Of a stretch of 64,000 nucleotides of DNA, positions 8,542-17,079 are shown one piece after another; position 1 is the first letter of the stretch; every line of letters begins with the position of its first letter. The notes below the pieces were generated by a model. It was not told the DNA's origin. It made no database searches and saw only the letters and a list, made by a program, of their open reading frames with translations. Position numbers and translations under genes: made by a program. Source of the DNA: Streptomyces acidiscabies (GTDB lineage: Bacteria > Actinomycetota > Actinomycetes > Streptomycetales > Streptomycetaceae); the NCBI RefSeq assembly GCF_020010905.1, contig NZ_JAGJBY010000001.1:1694001-1758000 (forward strand), given 5' to 3'.

Positions 8542-11500
8542 TCAGGTCGCCAGCAGGGAGGGCACCTCCGCCGCCGACACCTCCTTCGCCGCCCGCTCCA
8601 GCGCGCTCGCCAGCAGCGCCAGGTCCGTCGGCCCGTTGCCCAGTTCGCGGACGGGGCGGCGGGCCGGCGGGTCGCCCATGCGGTGCCACTCCAGGGGCGT
8701 GACGGTCGGCCGCAGCGTCGCCGTGCGCGGGATACGGCCGGTGACCCTGCCGCCCTGGAACGGCGCCGTACGGCCGTCCGGCGTGCCGAGCCGCCCCCGG
8801 CCCGCCGACGGACCGTCAGCGGCCGTCCCGGGCGCCTCCAGGGCGATCCTGAGCGTCGCCCGGCGCGCGGGCTCCGACTCCGCCGTACGGCCGCCCGGAC
8901 CGGCCGCCGCCACCAGGTGCACGCCGAGCCGCGCGCCCTCCCGCGCGACGGCCTCCAGCGCGCGCGTGACCGACCCCGCCGAGGGGCGGCCGGGAGAGCC
9001 GAGGGCGGGCGAGAACAGCGCGTCCAGGTCGTCGACCACGACGACCAGGCGCGGCAGCGGGGGCGCGGCGTCCGCCTCGCGCCGGGACTTCGCCGCGTTC
9101 GGGCGCAGGCGCAGGGTGGTGCTGGGCGGGACGTCGAGGTCGGTGGCGCCGGGGGAGTGGGGGCCGTACGCGGGGGCGGGGTCCGTCGCGGTGCCCCGGG
9201 GCGGGGTGGCGGTCTGGGAGGTCAGGGTGCCGCCGGTGCCTCGGGGCGCGGGGGTGCTCTGGACCGCGCCGGTGTGCGCCGGGGCGCTCTGCGCGGGGAC
9301 GGTGTGGCCGGGCGTGGCGTGCTGGGCTGCCGGGCCCGGCGCGGCTGCCTGGCGCGCGGGGGCCTGGAGGCTCGTCGCGCGCTGGTTCACCAGGTGGCCG
9401 GACAGCGTGCGGTGGGTGTGCCAGTCCGTGAAGTCCGTGCGGCCCAGGAGTTCCGCGCGCCGCTTCAGCTCGGCCGTCAGGGACTGCGCGAACTCCCGCA
9501 TGACCACCGGGTCGTTGGCGGTCAGGTGCGTCGTCACGTGCGGGAGGTCCGTGCACACGCGCAGGCCCTCGCCGGAGCGGCCCAGGCTGTCGCGGCCGTC
9601 CATCAGGACGACGCTCAGCCGGTCCGGGCGCTCGGCCGCCGCCAGCGACGCGACGATCGCCCGCAGCAGCTCCGTACGGCCGCTGCCGTCCGGCCCCTCG
9701 ATCAGCAGGTGCGGGCCGTCGGCCACCAGGTCGGCGGCGACCGGCCCGCGCGCGCCCGCGCCGAGGACGGCCAGCGCACGCCCGCCGACCGCGTCGGCGT
9801 CGTCCGCCGCGTCCGCCCAACGGGCCATCAGCGAAGCCGGGGTGGCCCGCGCCAGGCCCAGTTCGTCCAGGAGGCGCGCGGACTGCGGCAGGGGCACCGC
9901 CACGCGCGCGTGCTCCTCGCCCGGGGCTGCGTCCGGCCGCAACGGCGCCAGCGCCCGCGCGAACCGCTCGGCCCACGCGGCGGACACGGCGTCCACCGCG
10001 CCCACGGTCCCCTCACCCACCGGACCACCGCCCGGCGCCACCCGCACGAGCCGCAGCACCGTCGCCACGTCCCCGCCGAGCAGCCCGACGGCCCCGCACT
10101 CCCGCAGCAGCGGCACGACCGCGCACGCGGCCTCGTACGCCCCCGCGACGGGCAGCGTCAGCGACCCCGGGTCCGTCTCCGACAGCACCAGCACATGCAC
10201 CCCGACCTCGGGCCCGCGCCGCACCAGCCGCCCGAGCGCCTCACGCAGCGCGGGCGTGCCGGGGTCGCCGTCCACGACGACCACCGTGTACGGGCCCGGG
10301 AACACGGGCGCGCGGTCCTCCTGCGCCCAGGAGGGCCGGGACCGGGCGGTTGTCTCGGGGGCGTCGGCGGACGCGTGGGCGTGGTGCGAGCCACGGGACT
10401 GCGCCGGGAGCGACACGCCGGGCTCGGCGGGAGTGTCGGCGCGGTACGCCGGGTCATCCGCGCGCGGATGCTCGCCGGACCGCCCGCCCGCCCGCGAGGC
10501 GTCGCGTTCGTCCAGCCGGTGCAGCAGCTCCCGCACGCGGGCCGTCGCCTGTTCGTGGTCGTGGGCCAGGAGGAGCCGGCAGTCCTGGGAGTGGGCCGGG
10601 CGCACGTGCGGCAGCCAGCCGAGCCAGGACCACTCGGCGGCGCGGTCGGCCGACGGGCGGGCGCGGTCGGTGGTGAGGAGGACGATCTCCAGGGTGTCCG
10701 GCGAGTGCAGCGCGGCGAACTGCGCGAGGACCGCGCGCGCCAGCCCCGCCAGCCGGGGCCGGGGACCGGCGAGCCCCAGCGCCCCCGCTTCGCGCAGACC
10801 GGCGGTGACCGGTACGGCGGGCAGGACGGAGCCCTTGGCCGTCGTACGGTCGGCGGTCGCCAGGCGGACCGTCAGGAACTCGGAGTGCCCCGGGGCGCGC
10901 TCCCACAGGCGCGGGCCGGGACCCAGCGCCGTCAGCAGCAGGGCGGCGGGGTCGGGCCAGATCTCGGGGCCGGTCGGGGCGACGACCGACGGCACCTGCT
11001 CGGACGTACGGTCCTCGGCGTCGTCCTCCTCCTGCGCCCCCGGCGTGTTCCGGTTCCCGGTCAGCCGCCGCGCCCACGCGGAGAGGCCACCGCGCCGCCG
11101 GCCACCCTGCGGGACGTCCTCGGGAGCGCCGTGGACACCGTCGCCCGCGCGCGTGTTCCCCGCTTCGTCCGGGGACGTCGCGAGGGAGCCGATGCCGGAA
11201 CGGCCGCCGTGGGTCTCGGTGGACGAGCCGGAGGTGGGCCTGAGGACGGGCCGTGCGCCCTTGGGCAGCGTGCCGTCGAACTCGGCGCGCTGTCCCTCGG
11301 CTGCCGGACGCCTCTCGATCCCTGGCGCACCCCCTTGGCCCGGAACCGAAGCCCCCGCGCGCGAGGACCCTCCCGAACCCTCAGCACCGCCCGGCGTCCC
11401 GTGTGACCCCGCACCCGCGCGCGAGGACCCCCACGCCGGATCGACACCCCCGTACGCGTGCCCCGTCCCGCGCTCGCCCTCCACGCGCGCGTGCGCGACC

Positions 11501-12150
11501 CGCACATGCCCCTCGCCGTCCGGTGTCGTCGGCATCCGCGACGCGGCCTCCCCGGGCGGAGCCAGCCGGAGGGCGGACTCGCCGATGCGCAGGAGCGCGC
11601 CCGGCGGGAAGTGGACGGCGCGGTCGGTGACGCGCGTGCCGTCGAGGGTGGTGCCGTTGGTGGAGCCCAGGTCGGTGACGGTGACGAGGCCGTCGGGGGA
11701 GAGGGTGACCGCGCAGTGGACGCGGGAGACGTCCGGGTCGTCGAGCGGGACGTCCGCCTCGGTGGAGCGGCCGACACGGATCTGCCCGCCGTGCAGGAGG
11801 TGCACCCCGCCCGCGTCGGGCCCCGCGACCACGTGCAGGCGCGCGGGCGCGGCGTCGATCTCGGGGTGCGCCTCGGGGGCGGCCGGGACGGTCAGGGAGA
11901 GGACGGCGCCGTCGGTGAGGGGCGGTTCGCCGAGCGTCGTACGCGTCGCGTCCAGCCGCTGCTCGCCCGCGTACAGGACGACCGCCCCGCTTCCGGGGGC
12001 CTCGCCGGTCACGGCCGACGCCAGCGCGGAGGCGACCGCGGCCAGGGCGGTGCCCGCCGGTGCCGTCACCAGCACGTCGCTGCTCGCGGTCCGGCCCCGG
12101 GCCTCGGAGACCGGGGCCTGCGGGTCTACGACGGTCAGCCGGATCTGCAT
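8542..12150 (-). CDS. FHA-domain protein with EccC/EssC-like FtsK-SpoIIIE ATPase region
   Basis: A 1202-residue soluble protein. Residues 1-90 look ubiquitin-like. An FHA phosphothreonine-binding domain follows at about 118-185 (IRVGRST, SRVHC, LGSTNGTTLDG). Then comes a Pro/Gly/Arg-rich linker to about 465. The C-terminal half matches type VII secretion ATPases: LWERAPGHSEFLTVRLA, a second conserved block (LAGPRPRLAGLARAVLAQ) and an FtsK-like domain. Its Walker A is GPDGSGRT with Arg825 in place of the usual Lys, and its Walker B is VVVVDDLDAL, so ATP hydrolysis may be weak or lost. No membrane span is visible. The ATG at 12150 (MQIRLTVVDP) is preferred; ATG at 12228 is an alternative. The gene diverges from two Ser/Thr kinase genes, which suggests the FHA domain reads their phosphorylation. 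Confidence 0.85.
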   Translation of the reverse strand: MQIRLTVVDPQAPVSEARGRTASSDVLVTAPAGTALAAVASALASAVTGEAPGSGAVVLYAGEQRLDATRTTLGEPPLTDGAVLSLTVPAAPEAHPEIDAAPARLHVVAGPDAGGVHLLHGGQIRVGRSTEADVPLDDPDVSRVHCAVTLSPDGLVTVTDLGSTNGTTLDGTRVTDRAVHFPPGALLRIGESALRLAPPGEAASRMPTTPDGEGHVRVAHARVEGERGTGHAYGGVDPAWGSSRAGAGSHGTPGGAEGSGGSSRAGASVPGQGGAPGIERRPAAEGQRAEFDGTLPKGARPVLRPTSGSSTETHGGRSGIGSLATSPDEAGNTRAGDGVHGAPEDVPQGGRRRGGLSAWARRLTGNRNTPGAQEEDDAEDRTSEQVPSVVAPTGPEIWPDPAALLLTALGPGPRLWERAPGHSEFLTVRLATADRTTAKGSVLPAVPVTAGLREAGALGLAGPRPRLAGLARAVLAQFAALHSPDTLEIVLLTTDRARPSADRAAEWSWLGWLPHVRPAHSQDCRLLLAHDHEQATARVRELLHRLDERDASRAGGRSGEHPRADDPAYRADTPAEPGVSLPAQSRGSHHAHASADAPETTARSRPSWAQEDRAPVFPGPYTVVVVDGDPGTPALREALGRLVRRGPEVGVHVLVLSETDPGSLTLPVAGAYEAACAVVPLLRECGAVGLLGGDVATVLRLVRVAPGGGPVGEGTVGAVDAVSAAWAERFARALAPLRPDAAPGEEHARVAVPLPQSARLLDELGLARATPASLMARWADAADDADAVGGRALAVLGAGARGPVAADLVADGPHLLIEGPDGSGRTELLRAIVASLAAAERPDRLSVVLMDGRDSLGRSGEGLRVCTDLPHVTTHLTANDPVVMREFAQSLTAELKRRAELLGRTDFTDWHTHRTLSGHLVNQRATSLQAPARQAAAPGPAAQHATPGHTVPAQSAPAHTGAVQSTPAPRGTGGTLTSQTATPPRGTATDPAPAYGPHSPGATDLDVPPSTTLRLRPNAAKSRREADAAPPLPRLVVVVDDLDALFSPALGSPGRPSAGSVTRALEAVAREGARLGVHLVAAAGPGGRTAESEPARRATLRIALEAPGTAADGPSAGRGRLGTPDGRTAPFQGGRVTGRIPRTATLRPTVTPLEWHRMGDPPARRPVRELGNGPTDLALLASALERAAKEVSAAEVPSLLAT

Positions 12151-12573
12151 CGCCGTCAGCGGTCCCTTCTGCCCCGGGCGCGGGCTTCCCCCGCCCCGCA
12201 CGAGCGCGTCGGCCAGTACTGGGGGCATCCTCGCACCTGTCACTGACAACGTGCCCGCCCCCGACCGCCGAGTGATCTTGATTGGTCGGCTCTGCCCGCA
12301 AAAGTGCCGGACGGACGGTCCGTCGATGATCACTTGAGATCCGTCACGTTTCGGGCCCGGCAACCATCGGACCGCGGAACGCGTCTTTCCGGTGAAGCCG
12401 GAGGACTTCCCGGTCTTACCCGGTCATTCGGCGTCAGGATGTTGACAGGCCCTCGAACGCGCGCGGGAGGACGCCCGTACCCATAGCCGGACGACAGCCC
12501 CGTCACCGGGTCTCAGCACTACAGTGGTCGGAACATATGCAGGCACATCGGCAATCACCAGGGAGCGCGTGAC
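12151..12573. other. divergent intergenic region between FHA/FtsK gene and pkaA
   Basis: A 423-base gene-free stretch that must hold promoters for both directions. A perfect odd palindrome ACGGAC-G-GTCCGT lies at 12312-12324 and GTGATC/GATCAC half-sites flank it. On the plus strand TTGACA is present at 12442-12447 without a convincing -10, and TACAGT (12520-12525) is a possible -10 for pkaA. No small gene is convincing. Confidence 0.5.
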
Positions 12574-14271
12574 GTGCGGCCAGTCGGCAGCAAGTACTTG
12601 CTTGAGGAGCCGCTCGGACGCGGCGCCACAGGCACCGTCTGGCGTGCCCGCCAGCGCGAGACCGCGGGTGCCGAGGCGGCCGTCGCCGGACAGCCCGGCG
12701 AGACCGTCGCCATCAAGGTCCTCAAGGAGGAGCTGGCGAGCGACCCGGACATCGTGATGCGGTTCCTGCGCGAGCGCTCGGTGCTGCTGCGCCTGACCCA
12801 CCCGAACATCGTCCGGGTCCGCGACCTGGTCGTCGAGGGCGACCTCCTGGCCCTGGTCATGGACCTCGTGGAGGGCCCCGACCTGCACCGCTACCTGCGC
12901 GAGAACGGTCCCTTCAGCCCCGTCGCCGCCGCCCTGCTGACCGCGCAGGTGGCCGACGCGCTCGCGGCGAGCCACGCGGACGGCGTGGTCCACCGCGACC
13001 TCAAGCCCGCCAACGTCCTGCTGCGCCAGTACGACGGCCAGATGCACCCCCTGCTGACCGACTTCGGCATCGCCCGCCTCGCCGACTCCCCGGGCCTCAC
13101 CCGCACCAGCGAGTTCGTCGGCACGCCCGCGTACGTCGCGCCGGAGTCCGCCGAGGGCCGCCCGCAGACGTCCGCGGTGGACATCTACGGCGCCGGCATC
13201 CTGTTGTACGAGCTGGTCACCGGCCGCCCGCCGTTCGCCGGGGGCTCCGCCCTCGAAGTCCTGCACCAGCACCTGAGCGCCGAACCGCGCCGCCCCTCCA
13301 CCGTTCCGGAACCCCTGTGGACGGTCATCGAGCGCTGCCTGCGCAAGAACCCCGCCGAACGCCCCGGGGCGCAGTCCCTCGCGCGTGCGCTGCGCATCGT
13401 CGCCGAGGGCACCGGCGTGCACGCGAACTCGATGCAGATCGCCGCAGCCGAGGGCGTCGGCCACATCCTCACGCCCGACCCTGCCCCTGCGGCCGTCCCG
13501 GGCGCCGACGGCTCCGCCGATCCGACCCAGGTGCTGCCGCACAGCGCACCGGGGGGCGCGTACGACCCGAACGCGGCCACCAGCGTGCTCCCGCACACCG
13601 GCGCACCCCCGTACGCGGGCGCCGACCCCACCGCCGTCCTCCCGCCGGTCCCCCCGGGACAGCAGGGCTCCGGCCAGCAGGAGCCGCACCCCTGGCAGAA
13701 CCAGATGCGCGCCGCGCGCGACCGCAACGAGCAGACGCAGGTCCAGTACCTGGACCCCGGCGAGGACCCGCTGCGCCGCCGCCCCCAGCGACAGGTCGCG
13801 CACCCCCAGCACCAGCAGCCGTACCAGCAACCCCCGCAGGGGCCTCCCCAGGGCCCCCCGCAAGGCCGTCAGCAGCGCGGCCCGTCCGCGCAGGCGTACG
13901 GCTACCAGCAGCAACAGCCGCCCCAGCAACAGCAGTACGCGCCCCCGCAGCCGCCGCCCCAGCAGCAGCGCTACGCCCCCGCGCCCGCGCCGGAGCGCCG
14001 TCAGCCCCAGCGGCCCGCACCCGAACCGCGCGAGCGTGAGCGCGAGTCCCGGGAGCCGCGCCGCCGCAGCGCCAACCCGATGCGCGTCCCCGGGCTCGGC
14101 TGCCTCAAGGGCTGCCTGTTCACGATCCTCATCCTGTTCGTCGCGAGCTGGCTGATCTGGGAGTTCTCGCCCCTCCAGGACTGGATCGGGAGCGGCAAGG
14201 GCTACTGGGAGCAGCTCAGCGACTGGTTCTCCGGGGTCACCGATTGGCTCGACCGTGTGACGGGCAACTGA
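12574..14271 (+). CDS. pkaA: transmembrane Ser/Thr protein kinase, PkaA-like
   Basis: A 565-residue Hanks-type kinase. The catalytic domain (about 8-275) has all key motifs: glycine loop GRGATGTVW (15-23), VAIK with Lys48, HRDLKPAN with Asp142, DFG (163-165) and VAPE (188-191). A 230-residue Pro/Gln-rich juxtamembrane region follows, with poly-Q/P stretches, then a membrane span at about 514-530 and a short outer tail of about 35 residues rich in Trp. It starts with GTG at 12574 with GGGAG as ribosome site. It is followed after 112 bases by a second kinase and then prfB; that order, and the lengths of the two kinases, match pkaA-pkaB-prfB of S. coelicolor as I remember it. The outer tail has no PASTA repeats, so its signal is unknown. 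Confidence 0.85.
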   Translation: MRPVGSKYLLEEPLGRGATGTVWRARQRETAGAEAAVAGQPGETVAIKVLKEELASDPDIVMRFLRERSVLLRLTHPNIVRVRDLVVEGDLLALVMDLVEGPDLHRYLRENGPFSPVAAALLTAQVADALAASHADGVVHRDLKPANVLLRQYDGQMHPLLTDFGIARLADSPGLTRTSEFVGTPAYVAPESAEGRPQTSAVDIYGAGILLYELVTGRPPFAGGSALEVLHQHLSAEPRRPSTVPEPLWTVIERCLRKNPAERPGAQSLARALRIVAEGTGVHANSMQIAAAEGVGHILTPDPAPAAVPGADGSADPTQVLPHSAPGGAYDPNAATSVLPHTGAPPYAGADPTAVLPPVPPGQQGSGQQEPHPWQNQMRAARDRNEQTQVQYLDPGEDPLRRRPQRQVAHPQHQQPYQQPPQGPPQGPPQGRQQRGPSAQAYGYQQQQPPQQQQYAPPQPPPQQQRYAPAPAPERRQPQRPAPEPRERERESREPRRRSANPMRVPGLGCLKGCLFTILILFVASWLIWEFSPLQDWIGSGKGYWEQLSDWFSGVTDWLDRVTGN

Positions 14272-14383
14272 TCGGCGAGTTTGGGGATTTGTCGACATCC
14301 GGCGGGTGATTTCCGCCTCCGCTGTGAAGGTCGGCTCTTCGGACGCGTACGTTTAGCCGCAACACGCGTCGGTAGGAGCAGTC

Positions 14384-15613
14384 TTGGCACGGAAGATCGG
14401 CAGCCGGTACACCGCCCACCAGATCCTGGGGCGGGGCAGCGCCGGCACGGTGTGGCTCGGCGAGGGCCCCGAAGGGCCCGTCGCGATCAAGCTCCTGCGC
14501 GAGGACCTCTCCTCGGACGAGGAACTGGTCGGGCGGTTCGTCCAGGAGCGCACGGCGCTGCTCGGGCTCTCCCACCCGAACGTGGTCTCCGTACGGGACC
14601 TGGTGGTCGACGGCAACGACCTCGCGCTCGTCATGGACCTCGTGCGGGGCACGGACCTGCGCACGCGCCTGGACCGCGACCGGCGACTCGCGCCCGAGGC
14701 GGCCGTCGCGATCGTCGCGGACATCGCCGAGGGACTCGCCGCCGCGCACGCCGCAGGGGTCGTACACCGCGACGTGAAGCCCGAGAACGTCCTCCTGGAC
14801 ATGCAGGGACCCCTCGGGCCCGGCGGGTCCCATCAGGCGCTTCTGACGGACTTCGGCGTCGCGAAGCTGATCGACACGCCGAAGCGCACCAAGGCCACGA
14901 AGATCATCGGAACACCCGACTATCTGGCCCCCGAGATAGTCGAAGGGCTCCCCCCGCGCGCGTCGGTCGACATCTACGCGCTCGCGACGGTCCTCTACGA
15001 ACTGCTCGCCGGGTTCACGCCCTTCGGTGGCGGCCACCCCGGGGCCGTCCTGCGGCGGCACGTCACCGAGTCCGTCGCGCCCCTGCCGGGCATCCCCGAC
15101 GAACTGTGGCAGCTCCTCGTCCAGTGCCTCGCCAAGGCGCCCGCCTCGCGCCTGCGCGCGTCCGAACTCGCCGCGCGCCTGCGCGAACTGCTGCCGTCCC
15201 TCGCGGGGATGCCGCCGCTGGACGTCGACGAGCCCGACACGGAGGCCGACGAGGCCGCCGACGAGCCCGAGCCCGACACCGCCGCCTCCGGCCACGCCGT
15301 ACGCCGCGGCGCGGTGCCGCTCGTGCCGGGCGCCAAGCCGGACTCGAACCGGGACACGCATACGTCGATGAGGGTGCCGGCCGCCGACGAGCTGGCGGGG
15401 GGCGCGCACGGCACCGCCCGCGTCCCGCGCGCCTCCGGCGCACCCCGGCCCGGCTCCGCCCGCAACCGGGCCTCCACGCGCAGGCGCAGGGTGATCATCA
15501 GCGTCACCGGAGTCGCCGTCGCCGCAGCTGTGGGCGTGGGCGCCTGGTTCGCGACGTCCGACGGCGAGGCGCCCGCGCGGGAGACGGGAAACTCGTCGCC
15601 CTCCTCGCCCTGA
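14384..15613 (+). CDS. pkaB: transmembrane Ser/Thr protein kinase, PkaB-like
   Basis: A 409-residue Hanks-type kinase with the same layout as PkaA: glycine loop LGRGSAGTVW, catalytic Lys36, HRDVKPEN with Asp130, DFG (156-158), LAPE (181-184), an acidic/Arg-rich linker and a membrane span at about 371-388 (VIISVTGVAVAAAVGVGAWF), leaving only about 20 residues outside. The start is TTG at 14384, supported by a strong GGTAGGAG ribosome site seven bases upstream; no ATG or GTG fits as well. It lies between pkaA and prfB on the same strand. The kinase domain is close to its neighbour, so the two probably arose by duplication. Substrates are unknown; the adjacent FHA protein is a natural candidate partner. 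Confidence 0.85.
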   Translation: MARKIGSRYTAHQILGRGSAGTVWLGEGPEGPVAIKLLREDLSSDEELVGRFVQERTALLGLSHPNVVSVRDLVVDGNDLALVMDLVRGTDLRTRLDRDRRLAPEAAVAIVADIAEGLAAAHAAGVVHRDVKPENVLLDMQGPLGPGGSHQALLTDFGVAKLIDTPKRTKATKIIGTPDYLAPEIVEGLPPRASVDIYALATVLYELLAGFTPFGGGHPGAVLRRHVTESVAPLPGIPDELWQLLVQCLAKAPASRLRASELAARLRELLPSLAGMPPLDVDEPDTEADEAADEPEPDTAASGHAVRRGAVPLVPGAKPDSNRDTHTSMRVPAADELAGGAHGTARVPRASGAPRPGSARNRASTRRRRVIISVTGVAVAAAVGVGAWFATSDGEAPARETGNSSPSSP

Positions 15614-15670
15614 CCCCCTCCGTACGGCGGCAGCGGCGGCGTTGTCAGTCGTTGCCGTTAGGCTGGGGGC

Positions 15671-16777
15671 GTGGCAGTCGTCGATGTATCCGAAGAGCTG
15701 AAGTCCCTCTCCTCGACCATGGAGTCGATCGAGGCCGTCCTGGACCTCGACAAACTGAGGGCAGACATCGCCGTGCTCGAGGAGCAGGCGGCGGCGCCGT
15801 CCCTGTGGGACAACCCGGACGAGGCGCAGAAGATCACCAGCAAGCTGTCCCACCTCCAGGCCGAGGTCAGGAAGGCGGACACCCTGCGCGGTCGGATCGA
15901 CGACCTCTCCGTCCTCTTCGAGATGGCCGACGAGGAGGACGACCCGGACACCCGCGCGGAGGCCGAGTCCGAGCTCACGGCCGTCCGCAAGGCGCTGGCC
16001 GAGATGGAGGTCCGTACGCTGCTCAGCGGCGAGTACGACTCCCGTGAGGCGCTCGTCAACATCCGCGCGGAGGCCGGTGGCGTGGACGCCGCCGACTTCG
16101 CGGAGAAGCTCCAGCGGATGTACCTGCGGTGGGCGGAGCAGAAGGGCTACAAGACCGAGCTGATCGAGACGTCGTACGCCGAAGAGGCCGGCATCAAGTC
16201 GACGACGTTCGCGGTGCACGTGCCGTACGCGTACGGCACACTCTCCGTCGAGCAGGGCACCCACCGGCTCGTACGGATCTCGCCCTTCGACAACCAGGGG
16301 CGGCGGCAGACGTCGTTCGCGGGCGTCGAGGTGCTGCCGGTCGTCGAGCAGACCGACCACGTCGAGATCGACGAGTCCGAGCTGCGGGTCGACGTCTACC
16401 GGTCGTCCGGGCCAGGCGGTCAGGGCGTCAACACCACGGACTCCGCGGTGCGGCTCACCCACCTTCCCACCGGCATCGTCGTCTCCTGCCAGAACGAGCG
16501 CTCGCAGATCCAGAACAAGGCGACCGCGATGAACGTCCTCCAGGCGAAGCTCCTTGAGCGGCGCCGGCAGGAGGAGCAGGCCAAGATGGACGCGCTCAAG
16601 GGGGACGGCGGCAACTCCTGGGGCAACCAGATGCGTTCGTACGTCCTGCACCCGTACCAGATGGTCAAGGACCTGCGCACCGACTTCGAGGTCGGCAACC
16701 CCGAGGCCGTGTTCAACGGCGAGATCGACGGGTTCCTGGAGGCCGGAGTTCGCTGGCGCAAGCAGCAGGAGAAGTAG
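15671..16777 (+). CDS. prfB: peptide chain release factor 2
   Basis: A 368-residue class I release factor that frees the finished peptide at UGA and UAA stop codons. The catalytic GGQ motif is at 249-251 ([15 protein letters not shown]) and the stop-codon recognition tripeptide SPF at 204-206 identifies RF2 rather than RF1. It starts with GTG at 15671 in one uninterrupted frame, so the programmed +1 frameshift known from E. coli and Bacillus prfB is absent. TAGGCT at 15659-15664 lies six bases before the GTG and no Shine-Dalgarno is present, which points to a leaderless transcript. A strong terminator follows. Confidence 0.97.
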   Translation: MAVVDVSEELKSLSSTMESIEAVLDLDKLRADIAVLEEQAAAPSLWDNPDEAQKITSKLSHLQAEVRKADTLRGRIDDLSVLFEMADEEDDPDTRAEAESELTAVRKALAEMEVRTLLSGEYDSREALVNIRAEAGGVDAADFAEKLQRMYLRWAEQKGYKTELIETSYAEEAGIKSTTFAVHVPYAYGTLSVEQGTHRLVRISPFDNQGRRQTSFAGVEVLPVVEQTDHVEIDESELRVDVYRSSGPGGQGVNTTDSAVRLTHLPTGIVVSCQNERSQIQNKATAMNVLQAKLLERRRQEEQAKMDALKGDGGNSWGNQMRSYVLHPYQMVKDLRTDFEVGNPEAVFNGEIDGFLEAGVRWRKQQEK

Positions 16778-16795
16778 AGCTGTAGGTTTGTCGAC

Positions 16796-16832
16796 AAGGC
16801 AATCGCCCCTGGAACGGGGGCGGTTGCCTTTT
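16796..16832 (+). terminator. rho-independent terminator after prfB
   Basis: A stem of about 14 pairs between AAGGCAATCGCCCC (16796-16809) and GGGGCGGTTGCCTT (16817-16830), with a six- to seven-base loop and a short T run. It lies 19 bases past the prfB stop. Confidence 0.8.
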
Positions 16833-17079
16833 GTCTGTCGTGGTGTCTGGGTTTTACGTCACACTCACAGATTCCTTCACCCGGCATAGCGTGCGCAGGT
16901 GGACATTGCGCGCGCAACGGCCTTGACGGTGCTGTGAAAAATCGGGAGGGTGCAAGCTGGCACGCGTTGTCTGCGAGGCGTATGTGAACCGGGGGACGTG
17001 GATCGACTCCGTCCCCCGTCGATCACCGCTTCGACGACGCTGCCCTCCCTGACGAACAGCTACTGGGGGTAGCAGCCAT
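16833..17079. other. 5' region of the sortase-anchored protein gene with structured leader
   Basis: No gene is seen between the prfB terminator and the surface-protein start. A stem GGGGGACG (16991-16998) with CGTCCCCC (17010-17017) lies about 65-90 bases upstream of the start. Closer in, GCTGCCCTCCC around 17039-17049 can pair with the GGGGGTAGCAGC that contains the ribosome site, and GCTAC/GTAGC form a small hairpin around the same Gs. The ribosome site may therefore be sequestered. A TTGACG at about 16922 may be a -35 box. Confidence 0.35.

Noticed and set aside
8536..12337. Two open frames of 956 and 1233 codons on the plus strand
   Set aside because: Both lie opposite the FHA/FtsK gene and reflect the lack of stop codons in very GC-rich DNA; no recognisable motifs.
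15671..15760. Programmed +1 frameshift in prfB
   Set aside because: The reading frame is continuous from GTG; there is no in-frame TGA near codon 25.
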